A stretch of DNA of 64,000 nt, from the NCBI GenBank assembly GCA_947498065.1, contig CANMIS010000003.1:62001-126000 (forward strand), in the 5' to 3' direction. The notes below the pieces were generated by a model. It was not told the origin of the DNA. It ran no database searches and saw only the letters and a program-made list of their open reading frames with translations. Below are positions 38,330-46,591 of this stretch, piece after piece (positions within the stretch are counted from its first letter, which is position 1; every line of letters begins with the position of its first letter). Source of the stretch: an uncultured Erythrobacter sp. (GTDB lineage Bacteria; Pseudomonadota; Alphaproteobacteria; Sphingomonadales; Sphingomonadaceae). The position numbers and the translations under genes are program-made.

Positions 38330-39775
38330 ATGACTGACCTCAAGCTCTTCAACTCGCTCACCCGCGAACTCGAACCATTCCGTCCCGTCCACGAAGGCGA
38401 GGCGCGCGTCTACACCTGCGGCCCGACGGTCTATAATTATCCGCATATCGGCAATATGCGCGCCTATGTTTTCGCGGATATTCTCGGGCGGAACCTGTCC
38501 CACAAGGGCTATGACCTCACGCACATCATCAACATCACAGATGTTGGCCATCTGACCGATGATGCGGATGCGGGCGAGGACAAGATGGAGAAGATGGCGT
38601 CTGAAAAGGCGCAAAGCATCTGGGACATCGCGAAGCATTACACCGAGGCCTATTGGGCGGATGTGAAGGCTCTGAATATCCGCCAGCCTGCCAAATGGTC
38701 GGTCGCAACCGATTACATCGAAGAGATGCTGGAGTTCGCAAAGAGCATTGCTGACAAGCACTGCTATGAGCTCGAAAGCGGGCTTTATTTCGATGTCTCA
38801 ACCATCGAGGATTACGGGCGGTTGGCGCGCGCCGTAACCGAAGATGGCGAAGGCCGGATCGACACAGTCGAAGGCAAACGCAATGCGGCTGACTTCGCGA
38901 TTTGGCGCAAGACACCCGCTGGCGAAAAGCGCCAGATGGAATGGGATAGCCCGTGGGGCAAGGGCGCTCCGGGCTGGCACCTTGAATGCTCGGTCATGGG
39001 CGAAAAACTGCTTGGTTTTCCTTTCGACATTCACACTGGCGGGATTGATCACCGCGAAATTCACCACCCCAATGAGATCGCGCAGAACCAAGCATTTTGC
39101 GGCTGCGGCGGGCTTTCCGACGCCCGCAATTCCGGCGCGAATATCTGGATGCATAACAACTTTCTGGTCGAGCGCTCAGGCAAGATGTCGAAGTCTTCCG
39201 GCGAATTCCTGCGCCTGCAGTTGCTGCTCGACAAAGGCTATCATCCGCTCGCTTATCGAATGATGTGCCTGCAAGCGCATTACCGCAGCGAACTGGAGTT
39301 TTCGTGGGAGGGTCTGACCGCCGCGCTCACGAGGCTTAAGCGGATCGTGATGCTGGTGGAGCGCATCGCCGATGCGCCAAGCGGCGGCGCGACCGATCAC
39401 CCGAAATTTGCGCCAGTGCTGGAGAAATTTGAGACAGCAATCGCCGATGATCTCAACACCTCGATCGCGCTCACGGCCTTGGAAGATGCGCTGGCGACCA
39501 AAAAGGTTGATGCGGGAATCAAGCGCGCCGTTGTTGAGCGGATCGATAGCGTTCTGGGCCTCGGCCTGTTTGAGCTTGCGCGCACGGACCTACGCATCCG
39601 GCCTAAGGACGCGGTGATCACCGAAGAAGAAATCGACGCAGCGTTTGAACGCCGCAAGGCTGCGCGCGCGGAGAAAGACTTTGCTGCTTCTGATGCTATT
39701 CGAGACGAGCTTGCGGAGCAGGGCGTCGAAGTGATGGATGGCGACCCGATGGGGTGGGAGTGGAAACTGTCTTAA
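38330..39775 (+). CDS. cysS: cysteinyl-tRNA synthetase
   Basis: A 481-residue class I synthetase charging tRNA-Cys. Cys30 in VYTCGPTVYN is a zinc ligand, PHIGN at 38-42 is the HIGH motif, and KMSKS is at 285-289. GWHLECSVM and HTGGIDHREIHHPNEIAQ contain the other zinc ligands and active-site residues. The start at 38330 is the family start (MTDLKLFNSL); the ORF start at 38291 lies inside the repeat element. No strong RBS is evident. Confidence 0.96.
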   Translation: MTDLKLFNSLTRELEPFRPVHEGEARVYTCGPTVYNYPHIGNMRAYVFADILGRNLSHKGYDLTHIINITDVGHLTDDADAGEDKMEKMASEKAQSIWDIAKHYTEAYWADVKALNIRQPAKWSVATDYIEEMLEFAKSIADKHCYELESGLYFDVSTIEDYGRLARAVTEDGEGRIDTVEGKRNAADFAIWRKTPAGEKRQMEWDSPWGKGAPGWHLECSVMGEKLLGFPFDIHTGGIDHREIHHPNEIAQNQAFCGCGGLSDARNSGANIWMHNNFLVERSGKMSKSSGEFLRLQLLLDKGYHPLAYRMMCLQAHYRSELEFSWEGLTAALTRLKRIVMLVERIADAPSGGATDHPKFAPVLEKFETAIADDLNTSIALTALEDALATKKVDAGIKRAVVERIDSVLGLGLFELARTDLRIRPKDAVITEEEIDAAFERRKAARAEKDFAASDAIRDELAEQGVEVMDGDPMGWEWKLS

Positions 39776-39777
39776 TT

Positions 39778-39883
39778 CGTCATTGCGAGCCGCAGGCGAA
39801 GCAATCCAAGGAGCAAGCTTGCGTCTTGGTGCGGCAATGGGCCATGGATTGCTGCGTCGCCCTCCGGGCTCCTCGCAATGACG
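39778..39883. repeat. intergenic inverted-repeat element downstream of cysS
   Basis: Left arm CGTCATTGCGAG...GCAATCCA at 39778-39808 and right arm TGGATTGC...CTCGCAATGACG at 39845-39883. The outer 12 and inner 8 bases of the arms are perfectly complementary. The motif CGTCATTGCGAGnnnGCAATCCA is a known dispersed repeat type found in many bacterial genomes. It starts 3 bases after the cysS stop and ends 16 bases before the next start, filling the whole gap. It is a different family from the repeat upstream of cysS. Confidence 0.8.
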
Positions 39884-39899
39884 AGAAAAGAGAGAATAC

Positions 39900-40838
39900 A
39901 TGACGATCCTAGCCGTATCCGGCCTGATCCGCCCTCTGCTCGAGCCGCAATTGCCCGGCGATATTGATGTCCGCTGGTTCATGACGCACGAAGAGGCGCT
40001 GGAGGCCGTGCCTGAGGCGGAGATCGGCTGGTTTGATATGTATGATCAGGCGGCGATGGCCGACACTTTGCGCGCTGCGAAAAAGCTGAAATGGCTCAAT
40101 TCGATCTATGCGGGGCTCGATTTTCTTCCGCTGGATGTCCTGATTGAGCGCGGGGTGACGGTCACCAATGGCGCAGGGATCAACGCCATAACCATCGCCG
40201 AATATGTTGTGATGGGCATGCTCAATATCGCAAAGGATTATCGCTCTGTGATGCGCGCGGCGGAGCGGCGCGAATGGTTGCAGGACAGCCCGGGCAAGCG
40301 GGAGCTGCACGGCTCAAAGGCTTTGCTGCTCGGCTACGGCGCGATTGGCAAGCTGATCAAACCGCGCCTCGAAGCATTCGATGTCGATGTGACCGTGGTG
40401 CGCCGCTCCGGCGGTGAAGGCGTGCTGACACCGGATGAGTGGCGCGCAAAGTTGGGCGAGTTTGACTGGGTCATTCTGGCGGTTCCAGCCACGTCTGAAA
40501 CCGACGGCATGATCGGCGCAGATGAGCTTGCCGCGATGAAATCGGACGCGGTCATTGTGAACATCGCGCGCGGTGCCGTGATCGACCAACCTGCCTTGAT
40601 CGAGGCGCTGCAAGCCAAGACTATTGGCGGGGCTTTCTTGGATGTCACGACGCCCGAACCGCTTCCAGAGGATCATGTGCTTTGGACGCTCGACAATGCG
40701 CATATCTCCATGCACCTTTCTGGTCGCGCGCAAGACAAGATGTTCATCCGCAGCGCAGCGCGCTTCCTTGATAATCTTGCAAAATATCGCCGCGGAGAGC
40801 CGGTTGCACCGATTTTTGATCCGGTGAGGGGATATTGA
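39900..40838 (+). CDS. D-2-hydroxyacid dehydrogenase (NAD-dependent)
   Basis: A 312-residue dehydrogenase of the D-isomer 2-hydroxyacid family. NAITIAEYVVMGMLN opens the catalytic part, LLLGYGAIGKLIKPRL is the Rossmann loop, VNIARGAVIDQPALIEAL and GAFLDVTTPEPLPEDHVLW are family signature blocks, and HLSG carries the catalytic His. The substrate is unknown. It lies just upstream of the acetolactate-synthase-like gene, with about 90 bases between, so a metabolic link is possible but unproven. Confidence 0.9.
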   Translation: MTILAVSGLIRPLLEPQLPGDIDVRWFMTHEEALEAVPEAEIGWFDMYDQAAMADTLRAAKKLKWLNSIYAGLDFLPLDVLIERGVTVTNGAGINAITIAEYVVMGMLNIAKDYRSVMRAAERREWLQDSPGKRELHGSKALLLGYGAIGKLIKPRLEAFDVDVTVVRRSGGEGVLTPDEWRAKLGEFDWVILAVPATSETDGMIGADELAAMKSDAVIVNIARGAVIDQPALIEALQAKTIGGAFLDVTTPEPLPEDHVLWTLDNAHISMHLSGRAQDKMFIRSAARFLDNLAKYRRGEPVAPIFDPVRGY

Positions 40839-40928
40839 GCTAAGACGTAACCGCGGGGGCGGAATTGGCGAAACTATAAACGCGCTCGGCCATTGTCTTC
40901 GCGCAGGCCGCTTAAGGAGAACGCAGCT

Positions 40929-42584
40929 ATGACCAACACCAAGAAAGCCTCCGACCTTTTTATCGAATGTCTGGAGGCGGAGGGTGTTGAATACATCTTT
41001 GGCGTCCCCGGTGAGGAAAACCTCGATTTTCTAGAAAGCCTGTCCAACTCCGATCAGATCAAGCTTGTGCTGACCCGGCACGAGCAAGGCGCGGGCTTTA
41101 TGGCCGCGACCTATGGGCGGCACACGGGTAAAACCGGCGTGTTTCTGGCAACGCTGGGGCCGGGCGCGACCAATATGGTCACCGCGATTGCCTATTCGCA
41201 GCTCGGCGGGATGCCAACGCTGGCGATCACCGGGCAAAAACCGATCAAGAAATCGAAGCAAGGCCGGTTCCAGATCCTCGATGTGGTCGACATGATGGGG
41301 CCGATCACGAAATACGCTTATCAGCTGCATGCAGGCGACAATATTCCCAGCCGCGTGCGCGAAGCTTTCCGTCTGGCGGAAGAAGAAAAGCCCGGCGCGA
41401 CGCATCTCGAATTGCCTGAGGATATCGCCGAGGAACCAACCGATTCTGTACCCATCGCTCGCTCTGTCGCGCGCAGGCCATCGGCGGAGGTCAAAGCCGT
41501 GCGCATGGCGGTGGAGGCATTGGACGCGGCGCAGCGCCCAGTGCTGGTGATCGGTGCCGGTGCCAATCGCAAGATGACCAGCAATATGCTGGGCGAGTTC
41601 ATTGAGAAGGTGCAGATCCCATTTGTCACCACGCAAATGGGCAAGGGTGTGATTGATGAGCGGCATCCGCTGTTCCTCGGCTGCGCTGCCTTGTCCGCTG
41701 GCGATTTCTGCCACCGCGCGATTGAGGACGCGGATCTCATCATCAATGTTGGCCATGATGTGATCGAAAAGCCGCCGTTCTTTATGAACGACAGCAGTGC
41801 GACCGTGATCCATGTCTCAACCAAGACTGCAGAGGTCGATCCGGTCTATTTCCCTCAAATCGAGGTGATCGGCGATATCGCCAATGCGATTTGGCAGATT
41901 AAAGAAGGCGCGACCAAGCGCGATGGTTGTTTGTGTGATCGCATGCTGGAATATCGCGCAGCAGAGGTCGCCCATTCCAAGCCGCTAGAGGCAGACAATC
42001 GCTTCCCCATCTTCCCGCCGCATCTGGTTCGCCAAGTGCGCGATAGCATGCCCAATGATGGCATCATCTGCCTCGATAATGGGGTCTATAAAATCTGGTT
42101 CGCGCGCAATTACACCGCGTACCTGCCGAACACGGTCCTGCTCGACAATGCTCTGGCGACAATGGGCGCTGGTCTGCCCTCAGCGATGATGAGCGCTATG
42201 CTCTATCCCGATCGGAGGGTGATGGCGATCTGCGGCGACGGCGGCTTTATGATGAACAGCCAGGAGATGGAAACGGCGGTTCGGCTGGGCCTCAATATGA
42301 CGGTGCTAATCCTGCGCGACGATGCTTACGGAATGATCCGCTGGAAGCAGGCGAATATGGGTTTTAAGGATTACGGGCTCACCTATGGCAATCCCGACTT
42401 TGTGAAATATGCCGAAAGTTACGGCGCGCATGGTCACCGCGTGACGAGTAGTGAGCACTTAACCGATGTGCTCGCCCACACGCGCGATACGCCGGGGGTT
42501 CACCTGATCGATTGCCCGGTCGACTACAGCGAAAATGATCACATTTTAAACCATGAGATCAAAGAATTGAGCGCGAAGCTCTGA
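40929..42584 (+). CDS. acetolactate synthase large-subunit-like ThDP enzyme
   Basis: A 551-residue thiamin-diphosphate enzyme. EAEGVEYIFGVPGEENLDF carries the activating Glu. TLGPGATNMVTAIA and the FAD/FAD-like middle domain follow. The ThDP motif is ICGDGGFMMNSQEMETAVRL...RDDAYGMIRWKQ. Paired with an aldehyde dehydrogenase gene 27 bases on and without a small subunit, it resembles the stand-alone acetolactate-synthase-type enzymes rather than the biosynthetic IlvBH complex. The reaction may be decarboxylation or ligation of 2-oxo acids. AAGGAG at 40914-40919 fixes the start; the ORF start at 40893 is rejected. Confidence 0.88.
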   Translation: MTNTKKASDLFIECLEAEGVEYIFGVPGEENLDFLESLSNSDQIKLVLTRHEQGAGFMAATYGRHTGKTGVFLATLGPGATNMVTAIAYSQLGGMPTLAITGQKPIKKSKQGRFQILDVVDMMGPITKYAYQLHAGDNIPSRVREAFRLAEEEKPGATHLELPEDIAEEPTDSVPIARSVARRPSAEVKAVRMAVEALDAAQRPVLVIGAGANRKMTSNMLGEFIEKVQIPFVTTQMGKGVIDERHPLFLGCAALSAGDFCHRAIEDADLIINVGHDVIEKPPFFMNDSSATVIHVSTKTAEVDPVYFPQIEVIGDIANAIWQIKEGATKRDGCLCDRMLEYRAAEVAHSKPLEADNRFPIFPPHLVRQVRDSMPNDGIICLDNGVYKIWFARNYTAYLPNTVLLDNALATMGAGLPSAMMSAMLYPDRRVMAICGDGGFMMNSQEMETAVRLGLNMTVLILRDDAYGMIRWKQANMGFKDYGLTYGNPDFVKYAESYGAHGHRVTSSEHLTDVLAHTRDTPGVHLIDCPVDYSENDHILNHEIKELSAKL

Positions 42585-42611
42585 GCCGAAGCCCTGCAAG
42601 AGGACATCTCC

Positions 42612-44051
42612 ATGCCCCAGCTTAAAGACACCTATCCGCTCTATCTCAACAATAAGGCTGCGCAGCCCAACACCGATCTGGCGGTGACTGACAAATACAC
42701 AGGCGAGGTCGCCTTCCGCACTGCGCTCGCCACGCCAGACGTGATCGATGAGGCGATTGCCGGGACCGTTCGCGCGGCCGCGCCAATGGCGAAGCTCGCC
42801 AGTTATGAGAAGCAGGACGTGCTGATGCACTGCGTCGCGCGGTTTAAGGAGCGGTTTGACGAGCTTGCCTATTCGCTGTGCGTTGAGGCGGGAAAGCCGA
42901 TCAATGATGCAGAGGGCGAGGTCACCCGTCTGATCGATACTTTCCGCATCGCGGGCGAGGAGGCTGTGCGCAATTACGGCGAGGTCATGCCGCTCGATAT
43001 CTCGGCGCGGGCCAAGGGTTATCAGGCGATGTGGAAACGCGTGCCGATTGGGCCGTGCAGCTTTATTTCGCCGTTCAACTTTCCGCTCAATCTCGCCGCG
43101 CACAAGATCGCGCCTGCCATCGCAATGGGCTGTCCATTTGTGATGAAGCCCGCGAGCAAAACGCCGCTCGGCGCGATCATCATGGGCGAGGTTCTGGCCG
43201 AATGCGATGTGCTGCCCGAAGGGGCGTTTTCGATCCTGCCAGCGAGCCGCGATGGCGCGGATCTGTTCACCACCGATGAGCGGTTGAAACTGCTCAGCTT
43301 CACCGGTTCGCCGGGCGTTGGCTGGGATTTGAAGGCTAAGGCCGGCAAGAAGCCGGTTATCCTGGAGCTCGGCGGAAATGCCGCTGTCATTGTCGATCAC
43401 GATGCTGATCTGGATGATGCGCTGGAGCGGATTATCTTCGGCGCGTTTTACCAATCCGGGCAAAGCTGCATCGGCGTGCAGCGGATCATCATTCACGCCG
43501 ATATCTATGACCGCTTCAAAGATATGCTGGTTGAAAAAACCAAGACGCTGATCGCGGGCGATCCGAAAGATCGTGACACCTTTATCGGTCCGATGATCTC
43601 TGAAGGCGAGGCGACGCGCCTTAAAGGCTGGATCGACGATGCGGTCGAGGGCGGGGCGGACCTGCTAACCGGTGGCGGATTGTCGAACGGCAATATGCTT
43701 GAGGCGACGCTCCTCGAAAATGTCCATCCCGATGCGGCAGCCATCAATGAGGAGGCTTTCGGCCCGCTCGCGATCCTGCAGAAATTCACCGATTTCGATG
43801 CTGCGCTGGACGAGGTGAACCGCTCCAAATTCGGCCTGCAAGCGGGCATTTTCACGCGCGACCTGTTCAAAATGTACGACGCCTGGGACGAGTTGGATGT
43901 TGGCGGCATCGTTATCAACGACGTGCCAAGCTACCGCGTCGACAACATGCCCTATGGCGGCGTGAAAGATTCAGGTCTGGGCCGCGAAGGCATCCGGTTC
44001 GCCATGGAAGATATGAGCGAAATCCGGAACCTTGTGGTGCGGCGGAATTAA
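42612..44051 (+). CDS. aldehyde dehydrogenase family protein
   Basis: A 479-residue NAD(P)-dependent aldehyde dehydrogenase. PIGPCSFISPFNFPLNLAAH is the cofactor-binding start, SFTGSPGVGWDLK the glycine loop, LELGGNAAVI contains the catalytic Glu, and QSGQSCIGVQR the nucleophile Cys. EEAFGPLAILQKF and MPYGGVKDSGLGREG complete the family. It is co-directional with and 27 bases after the ThDP enzyme, so it probably oxidises the aldehyde that enzyme makes or releases. The exact aldehyde is unknown. Confidence 0.93.
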   Translation: MPQLKDTYPLYLNNKAAQPNTDLAVTDKYTGEVAFRTALATPDVIDEAIAGTVRAAAPMAKLASYEKQDVLMHCVARFKERFDELAYSLCVEAGKPINDAEGEVTRLIDTFRIAGEEAVRNYGEVMPLDISARAKGYQAMWKRVPIGPCSFISPFNFPLNLAAHKIAPAIAMGCPFVMKPASKTPLGAIIMGEVLAECDVLPEGAFSILPASRDGADLFTTDERLKLLSFTGSPGVGWDLKAKAGKKPVILELGGNAAVIVDHDADLDDALERIIFGAFYQSGQSCIGVQRIIIHADIYDRFKDMLVEKTKTLIAGDPKDRDTFIGPMISEGEATRLKGWIDDAVEGGADLLTGGGLSNGNMLEATLLENVHPDAAAINEEAFGPLAILQKFTDFDAALDEVNRSKFGLQAGIFTRDLFKMYDAWDELDVGGIVINDVPSYRVDNMPYGGVKDSGLGREGIRFAMEDMSEIRNLVVRRN

Positions 44052-44062
44052 TTGAACTGCGC

Positions 44063-44155
44063 AGGCCCATCCGGGCCAGCGTCCTCGGCGCAGCTCCTCC
44101 GCTTCGCTACGGTGCGCCTGCGGGCGGGCGTGCGCCCTTGCGGGCCTGATGGCCC
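44063..44155. repeat. GC-rich hairpin cluster between convergent genes
   Basis: Three perfect short hairpins in 93 bases: GGCCC-ATCC-GGGCC at 44063-44076, GGGCG-TG-CGCCC near 44125-44136, and GGGCC-TGAT-GGCCC at 44142-44155. The last abuts the stop of the minus gene at 44157. No T tracts follow, so it is not a classical terminator; it may be a dispersed repeat or a rho-independent-like barrier. Confidence 0.45.
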
Positions 44156-44156
44156 G

Positions 44157-44591
44157 TCAGCTTTCCTCGAGTAGCAACAGCACCGCCGTCACCTGCATGT
44201 GCGGCTCCGGTGTGTAATTGCTTTCAACGCTAGAAATCGTTGCATCGGCGATCAGCTGGCTGGGGATGTGGAACTCGTGCTCGGGCAGGGCGGCGATAAA
44301 CTCTTCCCCAACCTTGCAGGCTGCGATCCCGTCAAATTCGATCGCCAATTCGTGACGTGAGCCGGAAAAGGTGATCGATGCCCAGGGCTTCTCCTCATGC
44401 GTGAGGAGGTTACCGCGCCCGCCAGCGAGTTTAAGCAAGGCCTCGCGCACCCGGTCGCTGGTTGTGCGCCGGGGGCGGTAACGCCGCGCTCGCCGAGCGG
44501 CACGCGCGCTCTGAGTGGCAGGCGGGGTGTCGATCATATCCGCTGGAACATCGATCTGGCCGCTGTCGGCGGATTTGGTTTCAATAAGCAT
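44157..44591 (-). CDS. conserved hypothetical protein (second gene of an SOS-box unit)
   Basis: A 144-residue protein I do not recognise. The N-terminal 40 residues are basic and low-complexity (ARAARRARRYRPRRTTSD), possibly binding nucleic acid. A structured part of about residues 45-144 follows: REALLKLAGGRGNLLTHEEK, FDGIAACKVGEEFIAALPEH and a hydrophobic end, VTAVLLLLEES. It overlaps the upstream HTH-like gene by 11 bases, so the two are co-translated and controlled from the divergent intergenic region. Confidence 0.65.
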   Translation of the reverse strand: MLIETKSADSGQIDVPADMIDTPPATQSARAARRARRYRPRRTTSDRVREALLKLAGGRGNLLTHEEKPWASITFSGSRHELAIEFDGIAACKVGEEFIAALPEHEFHIPSQLIADATISSVESNYTPEPHMQVTAVLLLLEES

Positions 44592-44904
44592 GGGCGATTT
44601 CCTGACCGAGATTTTGAGCGAGTTTCATGCCGAAGGTTCCGGCGTTATGGGTTGGGGCTAGGCCGCTGCTGGGGCGGAAACTGCCGGGTATCGCCTTGAA
44701 TTCCGCCGGAGCGTTTTCGCCCTCGGTGGCCGGGCTGACATAGTCCGACATCCATTGGCGCGTGCGAGCCTCGGTGGCGGCGCGCGGCGTGCGGCCCATC
44801 CGCAAATCGAGCACAAAGCGCGGGTCATGCGCGGCCAGCCGTCCAAATTTTGTGGCCGGCATATCGTGGTCCCTCAGGAACTTTTCGATCACTCTGATCA
44901 GCAT
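44581..44904 (-). CDS. small HTH-like protein (first gene of an SOS-box unit)
   Basis: A 107-residue protein. Residues 1-50 look like a compact helical DNA-binding domain: MLIRVIEKFLRDHDMPATKF, GRLAAHDPRFVLDLRMGR and a basic ATEARTRQWM helix, a pattern shared with small sphingomonad regulators. The second half is polar and unrecognised. The start at 44904 is 60 bases from an SOS-type box. It reads divergently from the S24 repressor gene. The function is unknown. Confidence 0.7.
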   Translation of the reverse strand: MLIRVIEKFLRDHDMPATKFGRLAAHDPRFVLDLRMGRTPRAATEARTRQWMSDYVSPATEGENAPAEFKAIPGSFRPSSGLAPTHNAGTFGMKLAQNLGQEIAHAY

Positions 44905-44963
44905 ATGATTTCCCCTTCATCTGATTCCCAAAAAGCGAATCATCCTGCTTCGAATCGCTCAAT

Positions 44964-44978
44964 GTTCCTTAAATGTTC
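44964..44978. promoter_or_regulatory. alphaproteobacterial SOS (LexA) box
   Basis: GTTC-CTTAAAT-GTTC: an exact GTTC-N7-GTTC direct repeat, the alphaproteobacterial LexA consensus. A third, imperfect copy (TTTC at 44986-44989) continues the 11-base period. It lies 60 bases upstream of the HTH-like gene and 51 bases upstream of the S24 gene. No LexA is in the window. Confidence 0.65.
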
Positions 44979-44984
44979 CATTCA

Positions 44985-45006
44985 TTTTCCTACTTGTCTA
45001 GGAAAA
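44985..45006. promoter_or_regulatory. perfect inverted repeat, candidate S24 repressor operator
   Basis: TTTTCCTA-CTTGTC-TAGGAAAA: two perfect 8-bp arms with a 6-base spacer, ending 22 bases before the S24 ATG. A half-site, TAGGAA, recurs at 45017. This is the typical place for an autoregulatory operator of a dimeric repressor. Confidence 0.6.
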
Positions 45007-45028
45007 ATCTTGCATGTAGGAAGGAAAA

Positions 45029-45727
45029 ATGAGGAACTCAGAAAAAAACAATCCATCCGACCCGCGTCAGCGCCTGCAGGACTTGTCAAAGGAGCGGGGC
45101 GCGAGCCTTGCGAATCTGTCGAAAATGCTCGGGCGTAACGCGAGTTACCTACAACAATTCATCACCAAGGGCTCGCCTAAGAAGCTTGAGGAAAATGACC
45201 GCCGCGTTCTGGCGCAGTTCTTTGGCATTGCTGAGACAGAACTTGGTGCTCTGCCCAATGTAGTGAAGGAAAATTCCTACAGTGCGTCTGCGACGACGCA
45301 ATTGGGACGGGGGAGGAGCGCAAAGGTGTGGGTTGATGTGCCCCGGCTTGATATCGGGGCCTCCGCCGGACCGGGTACTTTGCCCGATTCAGAAGAGCCT
45401 TATGACGCGTTTCAATTCTCGCGCCGCTGGCTCACCGAACAAGGTCTCGAAGGGGCCAAGCTATCGGCGATTACGGTGACGGGCGATTCGATGGAGCCGC
45501 TGCTGCATGATGGCGACGAAATCCTAGTCGACCGCGCTGAGCGTCCTTTCAGGGACGGCGTGCATGTTGTGCGCCTGGGCGACAATCTGATGGTCAAGCG
45601 TGTTGCCAGCGCCGGACCTGGGCGGCTCGCACTGATCTCACAAAATCTCGCTTACCCGCCGATCGATGTGGCAGCGGAAGAATGCGAGATTATCGGCCGC
45701 GTCGTTTGGAAAGGTGGGCGGATTTGA
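45029..45727 (+). CDS. S24 family (LexA/CI-like) HTH repressor
   Basis: A 232-residue repressor-type protein. Residues 12-72 are a helix-turn-helix domain (LQDLSKERGASLANLSKMLG, then NASYLQQFITKGSP). The C-terminal S24 peptidase-like domain has TVTGDSMEPLL with Ser154 and NLMVKRV with Lys190. An IGASAGPG stretch supplies an Ala113-Gly114 bond as a possible self-cleavage site. If RecA-stimulated cleavage occurs, DNA damage would inactivate it. It has an AAGGAAAA RBS, a perfect palindrome in its leader, and diverges from a two-gene unit with an SOS box. Confidence 0.85.
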   Translation: MRNSEKNNPSDPRQRLQDLSKERGASLANLSKMLGRNASYLQQFITKGSPKKLEENDRRVLAQFFGIAETELGALPNVVKENSYSASATTQLGRGRSAKVWVDVPRLDIGASAGPGTLPDSEEPYDAFQFSRRWLTEQGLEGAKLSAITVTGDSMEPLLHDGDEILVDRAERPFRDGVHVVRLGDNLMVKRVASAGPGRLALISQNLAYPPIDVAAEECEIIGRVVWKGGRI

Positions 45728-45758
45728 GAGTGGGTCTTTCTGGAAGCTGGCTGGTCAC

Positions 45759-46430
45759 TCATAGCAACCCGATAATTTCGTGATGGCTAGAGACAACTAG
45801 CGACGCGCCATTCGCGAACAGTCGATCCGCGAGACCCTGATCCGCGTGGCTGCCTCCAACAAAGCCAATCGGCAACATGCCTGCCGCGCGCGCTGCCCGA
45901 ATACCGTTGATGCTGTCTTCGATCACAGCGCATCGCTCCGGGGGGACTTCAATCTGTTTGGCGGCATGAAGGAACAGGTCTGGGGCTGGTTTACCCGAGC
46001 TCACGGCATCAACCGAATAGATGTGGGGCGCAAAAAGTTCAGCGAGCTTGGTTATCTCCAGCTTCTTGACCAACTTGTCCGTTGGAGCAGAGGATCCGAC
46101 TGCAACTTTGCCTGAGAACGCCTCGACTAGCTGCGTCACTCCGCCAAGCGGCCGAAGCTCAGCCTCAATCCTAGGCTCTGTGCGTTCATGCAATCGCGCG
46201 CCAAAATCTGCCGGGAATGCTCCGCCAATGCGGGCCTGATAGTCCGACGCCAACTGCGAGTAGAAATCGGGATAAGACAGCCCGACAAACCGCGAGAGGT
46301 ATTCCTCACGATCGTAAGATAACCCAAGCTCCGCCAGCATTTCTCGCTCGACCTCAATGTGGATGACTTCAGAGTCGACGAGCACACCGTCACTGTCGAA
46401 AATTATGGCTTTGCAAGTTGATAGGTCCAT
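45759..46430 (-). CDS. HAD-superfamily phosphatase (beta-phosphoglucomutase-like group)
   Basis: A 223-residue HAD enzyme. IIFDSDGVLVDSEVIH is motif I with the nucleophile Asp, and a helical cap follows. VGSSAPTDKLVKKLEI holds motif II, SGKPAPDLFLHAAK motif III Lys, and VIEDSINGIRAARAAGM motif IV. This SDGVLVDSE form is typical of sugar-phosphate phosphatases and beta-phosphoglucomutase relatives. The substrate is unknown. The start at 46430 is the family start; the ORF continues to 46511. Confidence 0.88.
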   Translation of the reverse strand: MDLSTCKAIIFDSDGVLVDSEVIHIEVEREMLAELGLSYDREEYLSRFVGLSYPDFYSQLASDYQARIGGAFPADFGARLHERTEPRIEAELRPLGGVTQLVEAFSGKVAVGSSAPTDKLVKKLEITKLAELFAPHIYSVDAVSSGKPAPDLFLHAAKQIEVPPERCAVIEDSINGIRAARAAGMLPIGFVGGSHADQGLADRLFANGASLVVSSHHEIIGLL

Positions 46431-46591
46431 GGCTTGGCAACATCTCCCACAAGTGTCGCAGCAACGCACGATGAGGGCTCTCAGCTCGGGTCGCAAGCTC
46501 AACTGCGGCACTCACTTGTAATCCCGGCCGCCTGCCGCCACACTCCGCTCCCATTAGAATAGCCTTACCCGCGTTCAAAAGGAGTCCGCTC

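Noticed and set aside
38225-38761. 177-codon minus-strand ORF with VIPAQAGI at its end
   Set aside because: It is antisense to cysS and its end is the inverted-repeat element; the VIPAQAGI peptide is a known artefact of that repeat.
46554-46568. Possible CtrA box (TTAG-N7-TTAC) upstream of the DUF3617 gene
   Set aside because: Two mismatches to the consensus, no link of that gene to the cell cycle, and such near-matches are expected by chance.
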